A stretch of DNA of 64,000 nt from Brevibacillus dissolubilis (GTDB lineage: Bacteria; Bacillota; Bacilli; Brevibacillales; Brevibacillaceae). Each line of letters starts with the position of its first letter. Within the stretch, counting starts at the first letter, position 1. A program made the position numbers and the translations under genes. The DNA lies in the NCBI RefSeq assembly GCF_006170445.1, contig NZ_VCNA01000012.1, positions 62,001 through 126,000 on the forward strand, read 5' to 3'. Of this stretch, positions 1-15,000 are shown piece by piece. The notes beneath the pieces were generated by a model. That model saw only the letters and a list, made by a program, of their open reading frames with translations, made no database searches and was not told the DNA's origin.

Positions 1-3000
1 AACGCACCTGTGTTCCAAGTGGCATTCCTGTACCAGAACTTCCTGCAAGCCAACCATACCCAACAGATTCAAGAGCAATACGATGACCTGCATATCGAGT
101 TCGTGGATGAAGTGCGCCAAGAAGGTGAATTCGAGCTTTCCCTAGAGGTATATGAGCAGGGGGATGAGACAGCGCTGAATCTGATCTACAACCCAGAGCT
201 GTTCGACTCTGCTACGATTGAGCGCATGATGGGACATTTCATCAAGCTGACCGAAGTACTCGTACAAGACCCGTCCCAAGCATTGGAGACCTATACGTAC
301 CTGTCCGATGAAGAGCAGCAGAATCTCCTCGTCAACTGGAATTCGACACAGGCGGACTATCCGACAGGCAAATGCATCCACGAGTTTTTTGAAGAAAAAG
401 TGCAGAAAACTCCTGATGCGGTTGCCGTGGTGTATGAGGAAGAGGCGCTTACCTATCAACAATTGGATGAGCGAAGCACCCAATTGGCGATCTACCTGCA
501 AGCACAGGGGGTATGCCCGGAAATTCCGGTCGGGATCTTTGTCGAGCGTTCTTTTGAGATGGTCATCGGAATCTTAGGGATTCTCAAGGCGGGTGGAGCC
601 TATGTGCCACTTGATCCGAACAACCCGGATGAGCGCTTGGAATACATGCTGGAGGCCAGTGAGGTATCCATCATCCTGACGCAATCCCGATTCAAAGAAA
701 GAATGCTTCGCCTGAGCAAGAACAACGCCAGCGTGATGACTCTGGATCAGGACTGGGCAGAGATTACCAAGGCAGCGGATAAAGGCAAGACACTGAAACG
801 CGAGGTAAAACCAGAACATCTCGCCTATGTACTCTACACCTCCGGCAGCACCGGCAAGCCGAAGGGCGTCATGGTTGAACACAGAAGTATTTTGAATACC
901 CTGTTTTTCCTCGAAGACAAGTACCCGGTAACAGAAGAAGACGCGTATCTCTTAAAAACGAACTATGTATTCGACGTTTCCCTATCTGAACTGTTTGGCT
1001 GGTTTATCGGGAAGGGACGCCTCATCATCCTTCCGCCTAACGCTGAGAAAAATCCGGACCTGTTCCGATCCTATATTGAGAAATACAACGTCACCCACCT
1101 TAATTTTGTCCCTGCTCTGCTCAATGTGTTCCTCAACGGCATGGCGAACAACCAGAGCTTCACCGAGAATTGCCCGCTCAAATACGTCATGGTCGCAGGA
1201 GAAGCCTTCCCGAAAGAGCTGGTGAAAAAAGCGGTCGCCGTCTTCCAAAACAGCAGCGTGGAAAACATCTACGGCCCAACAGAGGTATCCATCTACGGTA
1301 CCTGGTTCAGCTGCACCCATGAAAAAATCGTCAGCAACCAGACTCCAATCGGGAAGCCAATCGCCAATGCACAGGCCTATATCGTCGACCAGCATCTGCG
1401 ACCTGTCCCAATCGGAATTCCGGGCGAGCTATGTATCGCGGGCAAAGGCTTGGCGAGAGGCTACTACAAGCAACCGGCACTCACAGCAGAGAAATTCATC
1501 GACAACCCGTTCGAGCCGGGAACCAAGCTGTACCGCACAGGTGACTCCGTCCGCTGGCTGCCAAACGGCAACATCGAATACTTAGGACGCATTGATAACC
1601 AGGTAAAAATCCGTGGCTTCCGCATCGAGCTGGGCGCCATCGAAAGCCGACTGGACGAGCATCCGGGCATCTCCGAAAACCTCACCGTCGTCAAAGAACA
1701 GAACGGCAACAAAAAGCTGGTCGCCTACTACACCGCCGCTGACACCACGACGACGCTCACCCAGCAGGAGCTGCGCCAGTTCGTCAAAGCAGGCCTGCCT
1801 GAATATATGGTTCCATCGCATTTTATCTGTCTGGACAAAATGCCGCTGACCCCGAACGGAAAAGTAGACCGCAAGCTTCTCGAACAGCGCGAGATCGTCA
1901 TCGAAAGAACCGAAAAACTCAGCCTGCCAGCATCCAAGGTAGAAGAAAAGGTCCTGCACATCTGGCAAGAGCTGCTCTCGGTCAATGAGATCGGCATGGA
2001 AGACGGCTTCTTCGATGTGGGCGGTGACTCTCTGCTGGCGGTTGCAGCGGCTGATCGGATCAAGCAGGAACTGTCGTGTGATTTCGGGGTGACCGAGCTG
2101 TTCGAGTACTCGAATATCAAAGCGATCAGCAAATATATCACCGAGCAAAAAGAAAAGGAAGCAGCGGCACAGGCAAAATCTAGTGCGGCTACCTCCGGCG
2201 TTGGAATCCATTCCGAAGAAAATTCAGCGGGCCATACGGGTGCGAATGCGAATGCAGGTGAACAGCAGAAGCAGACCAACCGCTCCGACGATCTACTGGA
2301 GTCCCTCCCAGACTACTACGAGGACAGTGTCGCCATCATCGGGATTTCCTGCCATTTCCCAGGGGCCAAGAATCACCACGAATTCTGGAACAACCTCAAA
2401 GAAGGCAAAGAAGCCGTCACATTCTTCACCAAAGAAGAGCTGTACGACTTAGGCGTATCCCCAGAGCTCATCGAGAACCCGAACTACATCCCGATGCGTT
2501 CTTCCATCGACGGCAAAGAGCTGTTCGATCCGGGCTTCTTCACCATCTCGCCTAAAGATGCCGAATACATGGACCCGCAGCTGAGGCTGCTCTTGCTCCA
2601 TTCATGGAAAGCGGTCGAGGATGCTGGGTATGTCTCCAAGCAGATCCCAGAAACCAGTGTCTATATGTCGGCAAGCAACAACTCGTACCGTACCTTACTG
2701 CCACAGGATGCCACCGATGACCCGGAAAATCCAGATGGCTATGTCTCTTGGGTACTGGCCCAGAGCGGCACGATCCCGACAATGATCTCCCACAAGCTTG
2801 GATTCAAAGGGCCAAGCTATTTTGTGCATTCCAACTGCTCATCTTCTCTGGTCGGACTCTACTCCGCCTATCAAAGCATCAAATCCGGCGAAGCCAAGTA
2901 CGCACTGGTAGGCGGCACCACCTTGCACGCTCAATCCAGTATCGGCTATATCCACCAGAACGGGCTGAATTTTTCAAGTGACGGGCATGTTAAGGCATTC

Positions 3001-6000
3001 GATGCGTCCGCAGACGGCATGGCAGGCGGCGAAGGGGTAGCGGTCATCATGCTGAAAAAAGCCGTCGATGCAGTCAAGGACGGCGACCATATCTATGCGG
3101 TGCTAAGAGGCATCGGTATCAACAACGACGGCTCAGACAAGGTCGGCTTCTATGCGCCAAGTGTCAAAGGCCAAGCCGAAGTCATCCAAAAGGTATTAGA
3201 TGCGACCAGCATCCATCCTGAGACGATCAGCTATATCGAAGCGCACGGCACAGGCACCAAGCTAGGCGACCCAATCGAGGTGTCAGCGCTCAAACAGGTG
3301 TACAAGCAATACACCGACAAAAAGCAATATTGCGGCCTCGGCTCCGTCAAGACCAACATCGGTCACTTGGATACGGCAGCAGGTCTCGCGGGCACGATCA
3401 AGATCGCACTCAGCCTGTACCACAACGAGCTTCCGCCGACCCTCAACTATCAGAACCCGAATCCGGTCATGGATCTGGCGAATTCCCCGTTCTATGTGGT
3501 GAATGAATCCAGACCTCTGGAACAGAGAGGGGCATCTCACCGGGCAGCACTCAGCTCATTCGGACTGGGAGGAACCAACGCTCACGCTATTTTTGAGCAG
3601 TATCCAATGGCGAAAGCCAAGCTGCAAAAATTAACAAACAACCAACCAAGCGCTCCATACCTCATCCCAGTGTCCGCCAAAAACAATGACAGGCTGAAGG
3701 CGTATGCACAAGAGTTGCTGGCGTTCTTAAATACTGACGGCTTGGAGAACAGTAACGGTAACTGTAACGGCGATCTGGCAGATTTGGCTTATACCTTCCA
3801 AGTAGGCCGTGAAGCGATGGACAGCCGCGTGATCTTCGTGACCAGCGACATCGACGAGTGGAAGCAGCAGCTGGAAGATTTCATCGCCGGGAAAGAGCAG
3901 ACCGAAGGCTGCTTCACAGGAGAAAAGAAACAGACCAAAGGCACAGCCCCGACTCTTGCAGAAGAGGACGATCTCGCAGAGCTGATCCCGACATGGATCG
4001 CCAAAGGCAAGCTGAGCAAATTGGCAGAGGCATGGGCGAAGGGACTCGATATCGATTGGGAGCAACTCTATTCCGGTGTCAAGCCGCAGAGAATGAGCCT
4101 GCCGACGTATCCTTTTGCAGAAGAACGCTACTGGCCGCAAACGCAGACAGCGCCACTCACCAAGCTCTCGCAAACCATCAGTAACGGCGGTAACCAACTA
4201 TCTCGCAGAACAGCCGTCACCACCACACTCCATCCGATGGTTCACCAGAACACGTCCACCTTGTCCGAGCAGCGCTTCAGCACCATTTTTACCGGGCAGG
4301 AGTACTTCATCGCGGAGCATGTGATCAAGGGTCTGACCATCGTTCCAGGCGTAGTCACACTGGAGATGGCCCGCACCGCCGTAGAGCAGGCGATCGGGGA
4401 ATTCGATCACAATCAAGCCGTCATCCGTCTGAAAAATGTGGTCTGGGTACGTCCTATCGTCGTAGAAGAAGAGCCGGTCGAGATTCAAATCGGGCTGTAT
4501 GCAGAAGAGAACGGACAGATTTACTACCGCATGTACAGTGAGCCTGAAGCGGCTGACGCTGAGCCTGTTTTGTACAATCAAGGTTTTGCCGAATTGAGCT
4601 TGGGTACAGACGAGATCACGCTCGATCTGGAATCAATCCGTCGTGCGTGCAGCCAAGGCAACATGGCATCCCAAGAGTTCTACGCGGGCATGATCGGTGC
4701 AGACTATGGCCCAGGCTATCGGGGAGTGCAGACCGTCTATACCGGACAAGGCCAATTGCTGGCACAGCTGTCCCTGCCTGAGTGTGTCGCAAATACCCGT
4801 GACCAGTACATTCTCCACCCGAGCATGATGGATGGGGCTCTTCAGGTTGCCGAATACCTGCAAAATGTGACCAGAGCGGCGCTGCTTGCGGGCAGCGGGG
4901 AAGCGTTCCATGCGGCACTGCCGTTTGCCCTGCAGGAGCTGGAGGTTCTCAAGCCATGCGTCCCTGATATGTGGGTATATGTCCAATTCAGCGAAGGCAA
5001 CAAGCCGGGCGATGTCATCCAAAAGGTAGACATCAATCTGTGCGACACCAACGGAACCATCTGCGTGCGGATGAAAGGCTTTTCCACGAGAGTCATGGAA
5101 GGCGACAGCAGCAACACAACGGCATCCACCACATCGGGCATCGGAAGCCTGATGCTGGAGCCTGCATGGAGAGAACAAGCCGTAGCAGAGACTGCTGTTC
5201 CTGCCTATGCAGAGCGTACCGTCATTCTTGTAGAATCCTGCAAAGCCGACGCAGAGAGCATCCAAAGCCATATCGGCGGCGCGCAAGTACTCACTTTAGA
5301 CGCCAGACCAGCTACGGTAGCAGAGCGTTTCCAAGCCTACGCCGGACAGGTTTTCGAGCGAATCCAAGGCATCCTGAACGCCAGACCTCAAGGCAATGCC
5401 CTGTTCCAAGTCGTCATCTCCACCCAAGAAGAACAACTGCTCTTCACCGGCCTGATCGGGATGCTCAAGACAGCCAGACTGGAAAACTCCAAGCTCATCA
5501 CACAGCTGATCGAGATCGGAAGCGAAGAAGATCTGAATAATCTCCCTGCCAAGCTGCAGGAGAACAGCCTGCGACCAGCCGACATCCATATCCGCTACGA
5601 GTCCGGCAAGCGATATGTCTTTGACTGGAGCGAGGTTACCCCGGCCGCAACCGACGTCGAGATTCCATGGAAAGACAACGGAACCTACCTCATCACAGGT
5701 GGAGCAGGCGGCTTAGGCTACCTTTTTGCAAAAGAAATCGCACAACAAACCAAACAAGCTACGTTGATTCTCACTGGACGCTCCACCCTCGGAGCCGACA
5801 AAGAAGCACAGCTACAACAGCTTCGTGAGCTGGGAGCCAACGTCACCTATAAACCAACTGATGTCACTGATAAGGACGCTGTCCGCCACCTGATCCGAGA
5901 CATCCAAGAAGACTACGGTCAGCTCAACGGTATCATCCACAGCGCAGGAATCATCAAGGATAACTACATCATCAAGAAGACACAGGACGAGCTGCAGCAA

Positions 6001-9000
6001 GTCACCGCACCGAAAGTGGCAGGCTTAGTTCATCTCGATGAAGCGACCAAGAATCTTGCGCTCGACTTCCTGATTCTTTTCTCCTCTGTATCCGGTTCGA
6101 TCGGCAGTCCAGGCCAAGCCGACTATGCCGCCGCCAATACGTTCATGGATGCCTATGCCAAGTACCGCAACGAGCTGGCAGCAGGCAACCAACGCTACGG
6201 CAAGACACTCTCGATCAACTGGCCGCTCTGGAAGCACGGCGGCATGCAGGTAGACGCAGAGACCGAGAAGATGCTTGAGCAGAACACCGGAGTCGTCGCG
6301 ATGGAGACAAAGACAGGCATCGAGGCCCTGTATAAAGGAATGGCTACAGGCAAATCCCAGGTCATGGTGCTCGTCGGAAAGCTGACAGCACTCAGACAAA
6401 AACTGACCCAAGCCGCCGCTTTTGCCGAGCCACAACCGAAGCAAGCGACTGCCGCAGCTGATGCTAATGCTGCGATCTCCAACACAGGCATTGATACCGA
6501 CAGCCTGCTGGAAAAGGTTAAATCAGCGCTGAAGCAAGAGATCTCCAAATCGATCAAAGTCAAAACCGACGATATCGAAGACAACGTTGAGCTGACCAAA
6601 TACGGGTTCGACTCCATTTCGATGACCGAATTCACCAACAAGCTCAACCGCAAATACAAGCTGGAACTCACACCGACCATTTTCTTCGAACACCCGACCC
6701 TCCAAGAATTCGCTACCCATCTGGCTGGGGAGTATCAGGGTGTATTTGCCGCGCAGTTTGATGTCCAGAACAAAGCCGAGGCATCCCCATCTGCACCAGT
6801 ACAAGCGGCAGAAAAAGAAGAACAAGACGCACCGTTCTTCCAGCAAAAACGAACGTCCCGCTTCGCCAAACCAATCATCGCTCAGCCTGTTGCCAAGCAG
6901 GATGCCCCGGCAGAGGAGCCGATTGCGATCGTCGGGATCAGCGGAATTTTCCCAATGGCCCGCGATATCGAAGAGTTCTGGCACAACCTCGTGGAAGGCA
7001 AAGACTGCATGACCGAGATCCCGAAAGACCGTTGGGATTGGCGCGAATTCTACGGTGACCCTGCCAAGGAAGCCAACAAATCCAGTGTCAAATGGGGCGG
7101 CTTCATCGACGGCATCGGTGACTTCGATCCACTGTTCTTCGGTATCTCACCACGTGAAGCCGAGCAGATGGACCCGCAACAGCGCCTCCTGATGACATAT
7201 GCATGGAAAGCCATCGAAGACGCAGGGTATGCCGCGCAAAGCCTCTCTGGAACCAAAACAGGCGTCTTCATCGGTACAGGCAACACAGGCTACAGCTCGC
7301 TGATCACCAAAGCCAATACGCCAATCGAAGGCTCTGCCGCTTCCAATATGAGCCCATCGGCTGGCCCGAACCGTGTCAGCTTTTTCCTCAACATCCATGG
7401 CCCGAGCCAATCGATTGATACGGCGTGCTCCAGCTCGTTGGTCGCCATCCATCAGGCGATCGCGGCGATGCAGGATGGAGATTGTGAGCTGGCGATTGCC
7501 GGTGGTGTCAATACGATCATTCTGCCGGAAGTCTATATCACATTCGAAAAAGCAGGCGCCCTCAGCAAAGAAGGCAAGTGCAAGACCTTCTCCGACCAAG
7601 CTGATGGTTTTGCCCATGGGGAAGGAGCCGGGATTCTTCTCCTGAAAAAGCTCTCCGCCGCCGAGCGTGATGGAGATCACATCTATGGCGTCATCCGCAG
7701 CTCTGTTGTCAATCACGGCGGACGCGCCACTTCCTTGACCACGCCGAATCCGAAGGCACAGGCCGACCTGCTGAAGACCGCCTACCTCAAAGCTGGCATC
7801 GACCCAAGAACGATCACCTACATCGAAGCACACGGTACAGGGACAGAGCTTGGCGACCCAGTCGAGATCAACGGATTGAAGTCTGCTTTCAAAGAGCTGT
7901 ACCAACACACGGGAGATTCCAAAGTAACCAGCAGCCACTGCGGATTAGGCTCGGTTAAAACCAATATCGGTCACTTGTCACTGGCCGCAGGTGTTGCGGG
8001 TGTCATCAAAATCCTGTTGCAGATGAAGCACAAGACATTGGTCAAGAGCCTGCACTGCGACACGATCAACCCATACATTCAGCTGAAAGACAGCCCGTTC
8101 TACATCGTACAGGAAAAGCAGGAGTGGAACGCACTCACAGACGCACAAGGCAGAGAACTGCCACGCCGCGCAGGTGTCAGCTCATTTGGCATCGGGGGTG
8201 TCAATGCCCACGTCGTCATCGAAGAATATATTCCAAAAGCAGACTACTCTCGTACAACAGCTGATATCACACTGCAGAATCCGGCCATCATTCTGTTGTC
8301 TGCGAAGAATGCAGGACGCCTCCAAGAACAGGCACAGCAACTGCTGGATGCCATCCGCAAGCAAGCCTACACCGACCGTGATCTGGCAGACGTGGCTTAC
8401 ACGCTCCAAGTAGGGCGCGACGCAATGGACGAGCGCCTAGCGATCCTCGCAGGTTCGATCAAGGAGCTGGAAGAGAAGCTCCACGCATTCGTATCAGGCG
8501 ATGACAATATCGACGATTGCTACAAAGGCCGAGTCAACAAGAACTCCCTGCAAGGCTTGACTGTCGATGAAGAAATCCAAGAGGCCATCGAAAAATGGAT
8601 GCAACGCAAAAAATACACCAAGCTTCTCGATCTCTGGGTGAAAGGGTTGAACGTCGACTGGAACAAGCTCTACGCAGGCAACAAGCCGAAGCGGATCAGC
8701 CTGCCGACTTATCCTTTTGTCCAAGAGCGCTATTGGATTGAAGCTAACCCGGCGAATGATGTCTCTGTCTCAGGCAAAACAAGCGTCGTTCCTGCAGCGG
8801 TTCTCCATCCATTACTGCACCAGAACACCTCCAACCTCATGGAGCAACGGTTCACCTCCACCTATACCGGAGAGGAATTCTTCCTCGCCGAGCATGTGGT
8901 AAAAGGGCAGCCGATCCTGCCGGGCGTCGCCCATCTCGAACTGGCCCGCGAAGCCGTCGGGCAGGCAGCAGGCTTCCTGTTGGATGACCATACCTATATC

Positions 9001-12000
9001 AAGCTCAAAAACGTGGTCTGGGTACGACCAATTCTCATCGACGGGCAACCGTTGCGGGTTCATATCGGATTGGACCCGGCAGAGGACGGGGACATCGCTT
9101 TTGAAGTATACAGCGATACAGAAGAGGCAGATGGCAAGCCATTGACCTACAGCCAAGGCAGTGCATCGTTGATCTCCACAGCCACTACACCGATGATCGA
9201 CCTGCCGTCCTTGCAGGCTCAGTGTGTACCGACCACCTTCTCTGTGAGTGAAGTGTACGACACCTACACCATGATCGGGTTTGACTATGGCCCGGCTTTC
9301 CGTGCTGTGACTGAGCTTTATACAGGTGGGGGTATGGTGCTTGGCAAGCTTTCCTTGCCTTCCACGATCTTAGACCCAAGCGGCCCATATGTCCTGCACC
9401 CAGGCATGATGGACTCTGCCCTGCAAGCGTCCAGTATTCTGGTGGGCACCGGGGAAAACAAGCTGATGCTGCCATTTGCCATCGAAGAGATTGAAGTTTA
9501 CGGCAGATGCGAGTCCACCATGTGGGCCTATGTGAGATACAGTGAGGGCAGCAGTGCAACAGATAAAGTGCATAAGCGCGACATCGACCTCTGCGATGAG
9601 CAAGGCAATGTCTGCGTACGGATGAAGGGCCTCTCCTTCCGGGTAGTGGAAGGCGGCGGTGACGAACCGTCCAAGACTCCGAAAAACATCGGCACCCTCA
9701 TGCTCGAACCAGTCTGGAAGGCGCAAGAGGTCGTCCAAGACACCGTAGTGACTGAATATGCACAGCACATCATTATGCTTTGCGAAGAAATGAACGGCAT
9801 CAGCCAAGCAGGCATCAAAGAAAGCATCGAAGCCCAAATCAGCGGCGCTCAATGCATTCTGCTAGAGTCCGCGCAGGAGGGAATCGCCGAACGCTTCCAA
9901 GCCTGCGCCGGACAAGTGTTCGAACAAGTCCAAAGCATCCTGAACAACAGACCGCAAGCCAACATCCTCCTCCAAGTGGTCACGTCCACCAAAGGAGAAC
10001 AGCACCTCTTCACCGGACTCTCCGGCCTGCTCAAAACAGCAGGATTGGAAAACTCCAAGCTGATCACACAGCTGATCGAAACCGACCCACGCGAAGACCT
10101 CGCCGGATTAGCAGCGAAGCTGGCAGAGAACAAGCAAAGCGCTCGGGACAGACAGATCCGATACGTGGACGGCAAGCGTCACATCATCGACTGGAGCGAG
10201 GTCGAAGCACCGGCCACCATCGATCCGGCCCACCTCCCGTGGAAAGACCAAGGCGTCTATCTCATCACAGGCGGCGCAGGCGGTCTCGGGTTTATTTTTG
10301 CGAGAGAAATCGCGACAAAAGCCAAAAATCCTACCCTGATCCTCACCGGACGCTCCGCTCTCAGCCATGACAAACAGGCACAACTTAGAGAACTCCAGGC
10401 GTTAGGAGCAAGAGTAGAATACAAGCAGGTAGACGTCGCCCAGAAGAGCGCCGTATCCGACTTGATCCAAACGATCCAAGCCGATCATGGCACCCTCAAC
10501 GCGATCATCCACAGCGCAGGCGTGATCCGGGACAACTACCTCCACAAGAAAACGCTCAGCGAAGTGCAAGACGTCCTCGCACCAAAGGTACAGGGACTTG
10601 TGAACCTGGATGAAGCGAGTCAGGAGATCGCCTTAGATTTCTTTGTCCTGTTCTCATCGATTGCAGGCACGATGGGCAGCCCGGGGCAGGCCGACTACGC
10701 GATGGCCAATGCGTTCATGGACGCCTATGCCGCTTACCGCAACTCCCTGATCCCAACCCTGTACCGTCACGGACTCACCCTGTCAATCAACTGGCCACTG
10801 TGGAAAAACGGAGGGATGCACGTCGATCCCGAAACCGAAAAATTAACACTGCAAAGCACCGGAGTCGTCTCCATGGAGACAGAGACAGGCGTTCAAGCGC
10901 TCTATAAAGCCTTGGCCTCTGGCAAACACAAAATTCTGGTAATGGAAGGGGTACTGCCTACGATGAAGCAAAAGCTGCTTCAAGCGACACCTCCAGCCAA
11001 CCCGCAACCTGTACAAGCAATAGCGGCACCTGCACCTGTAACACCACAACAGGAACAAGTGCAAGCACCAGTTGCATCGGCTGCCCAATTCAATACCAAC
11101 GACCTGACCGACAAAGTCCGGGCCGCCCTGATGCAAGAGGTATCCAAACTGCTCAAAATCCGAGTGAGCGACATCGACGTGGACATGGAGTTCAATCAGT
11201 ATGGATTTGATTCCATTACACTGACCGAATTCGCCAACAACCTCAACGATCAATACAAGCTGGAACTGACACCGACCATTTTCTTTGAATATACAACTGT
11301 CAATACATTCGCAGAGCACTTGGCAAAAGCACATCAGGCCGTGTTCGCCGCCCGATTTGCCGTACACGCCAACGTGGAGAATGCCGTACCAGCTGCAGCT
11401 GCCACTGCCGCAAAAGCAGAAGCAACAGAGGTCAAACAAGAGACAACCATCTCCGCTCCAAGACGCAGCTCCCGCTTTGTGAAGCCAGCCGTCCAACAAC
11501 AGCTGACCGCACCACAACAGGTCACCCATGTTGCCGAGCCTGTTGCCATCGTCGGGATGAGCGGTATTTTCCCGATGGCGCGAGATGTAGAAGAGTACTG
11601 GCAGAACCTGCTCCAAGGCAAAGACTGCATCACCGAAATCCCAGAAGACCGCTGGGATTGGCGCGAATACTACGGCGACCCGGTACATGAAGCCAACAAG
11701 ACCAATGTCAAATGGGGCGGCTTCATCGATGGCGTTGCCGAGTTTGACCCATTGTTCTTCGGCATTTCCCCGCGTGAAGCCGAGCAGATGGACCCGCAGC
11801 AGCGCCTGTTGATGACCTATGCCTGGAAAGCCATCGAGGACGCAGGCTACTCCACGCAGAGCCTGTCTGGCACCAACACAGCCGTCTACATCGGTACAGG
11901 CAATACCGGATACACCTCCCTGCTGTCCAAAGCCAATGTAGATATCGAAGGCTCTACCGCTGCTAACATGAGCCCGTCTGTCGGCCCGAACCGTGTCAGC

Positions 12001-15000
12001 TATATGTTCAATATCCACGGCCCGAGCGAACCGATCGATACCGCCTGCTCCAGTGCACTGGTAGCGATCCACCGCGCCGTATGCGACATGCAGGACGGCA
12101 ACTGCGAGATGGCCATCGCGGGCGGCGTTAATACCGTCGTCACCCCGGAAGGCCATATCGCCTACGACAAAGCAGGCGCACTCAGCAAAGAGGGCAAATG
12201 CAAAACCTTCTCCGACCGTGCAGACGGCTTCGCAGTCGGTGAAGGAGCAGGCATCCTGTTCCTCAAAAAGCTCTCTGCAGCCGAGCGGGACGGGGATCAC
12301 ATCTACGGAGTCATCCGAGGCACTGCCGAGAACCACGGCGGACGCGCCAACTCCCTGACGACCCCGAACCCGAAAGCACAGGCTGAATTGCTGAAGACAG
12401 CCTACACCAAAGCAGGTATTGACCCTAGAACCGTCACCTACATCGAAGCACATGGTACGGGTACAGCGCTTGGCGATCCGGTTGAGATCAACGGCTTGAA
12501 GTCCGCCTTCAAAGACTTGTATGAAAAAACCGGCGACTCTCAGGTTACCAGCACCCACTGCGGTCTCGGCTCAGTCAAGACCAACATCGGTCACCTCGCA
12601 CTCGCAGCAGGTGTAGCAGGCGTCATCAAAATCCTGTTGCAGATGAAGCACAAGACACTGGTGAAGAGCCTCCACTGCGAACCGATGAACCCATACATCC
12701 AGCTCAAGGACAGCCCATTCTACATCGTCACTGAAAACCAAGAATGGAAAGCCCCCAAAGACGCCCAAGGCAACGATCTGCCACGACGTGCCGGTGTCAG
12801 CTCTTTCGGGATCGGCGGCGTGAATGCCCACATCGTCATCGAGGAATACATCCCAAGACAAGCAAACAACGCGACCGAATCACCTGCCACCACACCGCAG
12901 AATCCGGCAGTGATCGTCCTGTCAGCCAAGGATGGCGAACGCCTCAAAGATCAGGCCCAACAGCTTTTGGATGCGATCCGTACGTCTCACTACGCCGACC
13001 GCGACCTGACCGACATCGCCTATACGCTCCAAGTGGGACGCGATGTGATGGAAGAACGCCTCGCCATCATCGCAGGCTCCATTCAAGACCTTGAAGAGAA
13101 ATTACAAGGCTTCGTCAACGGTCAAGACAACCTCCAAGACGTCTACAGCGGCAAAGTCAAAAAAGGCTCCCTGCAAAAGCTGATGGCCGACGAAGAAATC
13201 CAAGAAGCCATCGACAAATGGATGCAGCGCAAGAAATACGGCAAGCTCCTCGATCTCTGGGTCGAAGGGCTGAATGTTGACTGGAACAAGCTGTACGGCG
13301 ACCACAAGCCGAAGCGGATCACCCTGCCGACCTATCCGTTCGCCAGAGAACGCTACTGGGTCGACGTGCATTCTGCCAAAGCAACGAAAGCAAATAAACA
13401 AGCCCAAGCTTCTAAGGGGACGGTTGAAAACCATGCACCAAGCGTGCTGTCCAGCTTATTTACCACAAGTGTGGCACCAGCCGCTGTCCTGCACCCCTTG
13501 CTTCATCAGAATACCTCTGACCTGACCGAGCAACGCTTCAGCTCGACTTTTACCGGCAATGAATTTTTCCTCTCTGATCATAAAGTGAAGGGGAATCCAG
13601 TACTGCCGGGAGTGGCATATCTGGAGATGGCTCGTGCTGCTGTATCTCAAGCGGTCAGAGGGTTAAAAGGCAGCCAAGCCAAAATCAGCATCAAAAACGT
13701 GGTCTGGGTACAGCCAATCATCGTCAAAGACCGGCCTGCTCACATCCACATCGGTCTCGCTCCGCAACCAAACGGCGAGATCGGCTATGAAGTCTACAGC
13801 GGGTCAGAGTCGGACGACATCAACACAGGCCGTACCATCCACAGCCAAGGCAGCGTAGCGATCAGTGCTCTGGGAGATACTCCGGTGCTTGATCTGAACC
13901 GACTTTTCACGCAATGCAGCCAAACCACGCTGTCCTCCAGCCAATGCTATGAGCTGTTCCAAGCGGTGGGGATCGAATATGGGCTGAGCCATCAGGGAAT
14001 CGAGCAGATTTATGTGGGACAGGGACAAGCGTTGGCGAAGCTCTCCTTGCCTGTAGCGGTGGCACACACCATCGAGCAATTCGTCCTGCATCCGAGCTTG
14101 ATGGATTCGGCCCTGCAAGCAACAGTAGGCTTGGCGCTGGGTTCCGGTGATGATTCAACGTCCATGCCATTTGCCTTGGAAGAAATCGAAGTGTTCGGCA
14201 GATGCACCGCCGAGATGTGGGCCTATGTCCGCCACAGCGAAGGCCGCCAAGCCGACAGTCGGGTACAAAAGCTCGACATCGACGTATGCGACGCCCAAGG
14301 TAATGTCTGCGTGAGAATCAAAGGCATCTCTTCACGGGTACTGGAGCAGGGGAGCCGGGGCGGCAAGGGGAACCATACCCCATCCGTAACCGCCAGCGTC
14401 CCTCATGAACCACTGGCAGGTACGCTCATGCTCGCTCCTGTCTGGGACACCGTAACCGTAGAAAAGAACCGGGTACTCCCCATCGCAGGTGATCAGGTGG
14501 TGATCGTCGGTGGCAATGAAGCCAGCATCAAGGCCGTCACCCGACACTACCCGAAGGCACAGGTACTCCAGCTTCACCACCACGACACCATCGGGATGAT
14601 TGCCGACAGACTACAAGCTGTCGGCTCCATCGACCACATCATCTGGATTGCTCCATCCCATCCAGCTGCATTCCTCGCAGGAGATGAGATCATCGATGGT
14701 CAGCAGCAGGGTGTACTGCAGCTTTTCCGAATCATCAAAGCTATGCTCCAATTGGGCTATGGCAACCGACAAGTAAGCTGGACCGTGATCACCGAGCAGA
14801 CCCAGCTCGTTCATAAAGACGATACCGTACATCCGACACATGCCAGTGTCCACGGCTTAATCGGCTCGATGGCAAAAGAATACGCAAACTGGAAGACCAG
14901 ACTGATCGACGTGGAAACCAATCATGATTGGGCCACAACCGACCTGTTTACCTTACCAGCAGACCCACAAGGCGACACATGGGCCTATCGCAACGGGGAG

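Noticed and set aside
10843-12558. 571-codon minus-strand open frame inside the PKS
   Set aside because: Antisense to ACP2-KS3; no RBS and no plausible protein features. A shadow of high-GC third positions.
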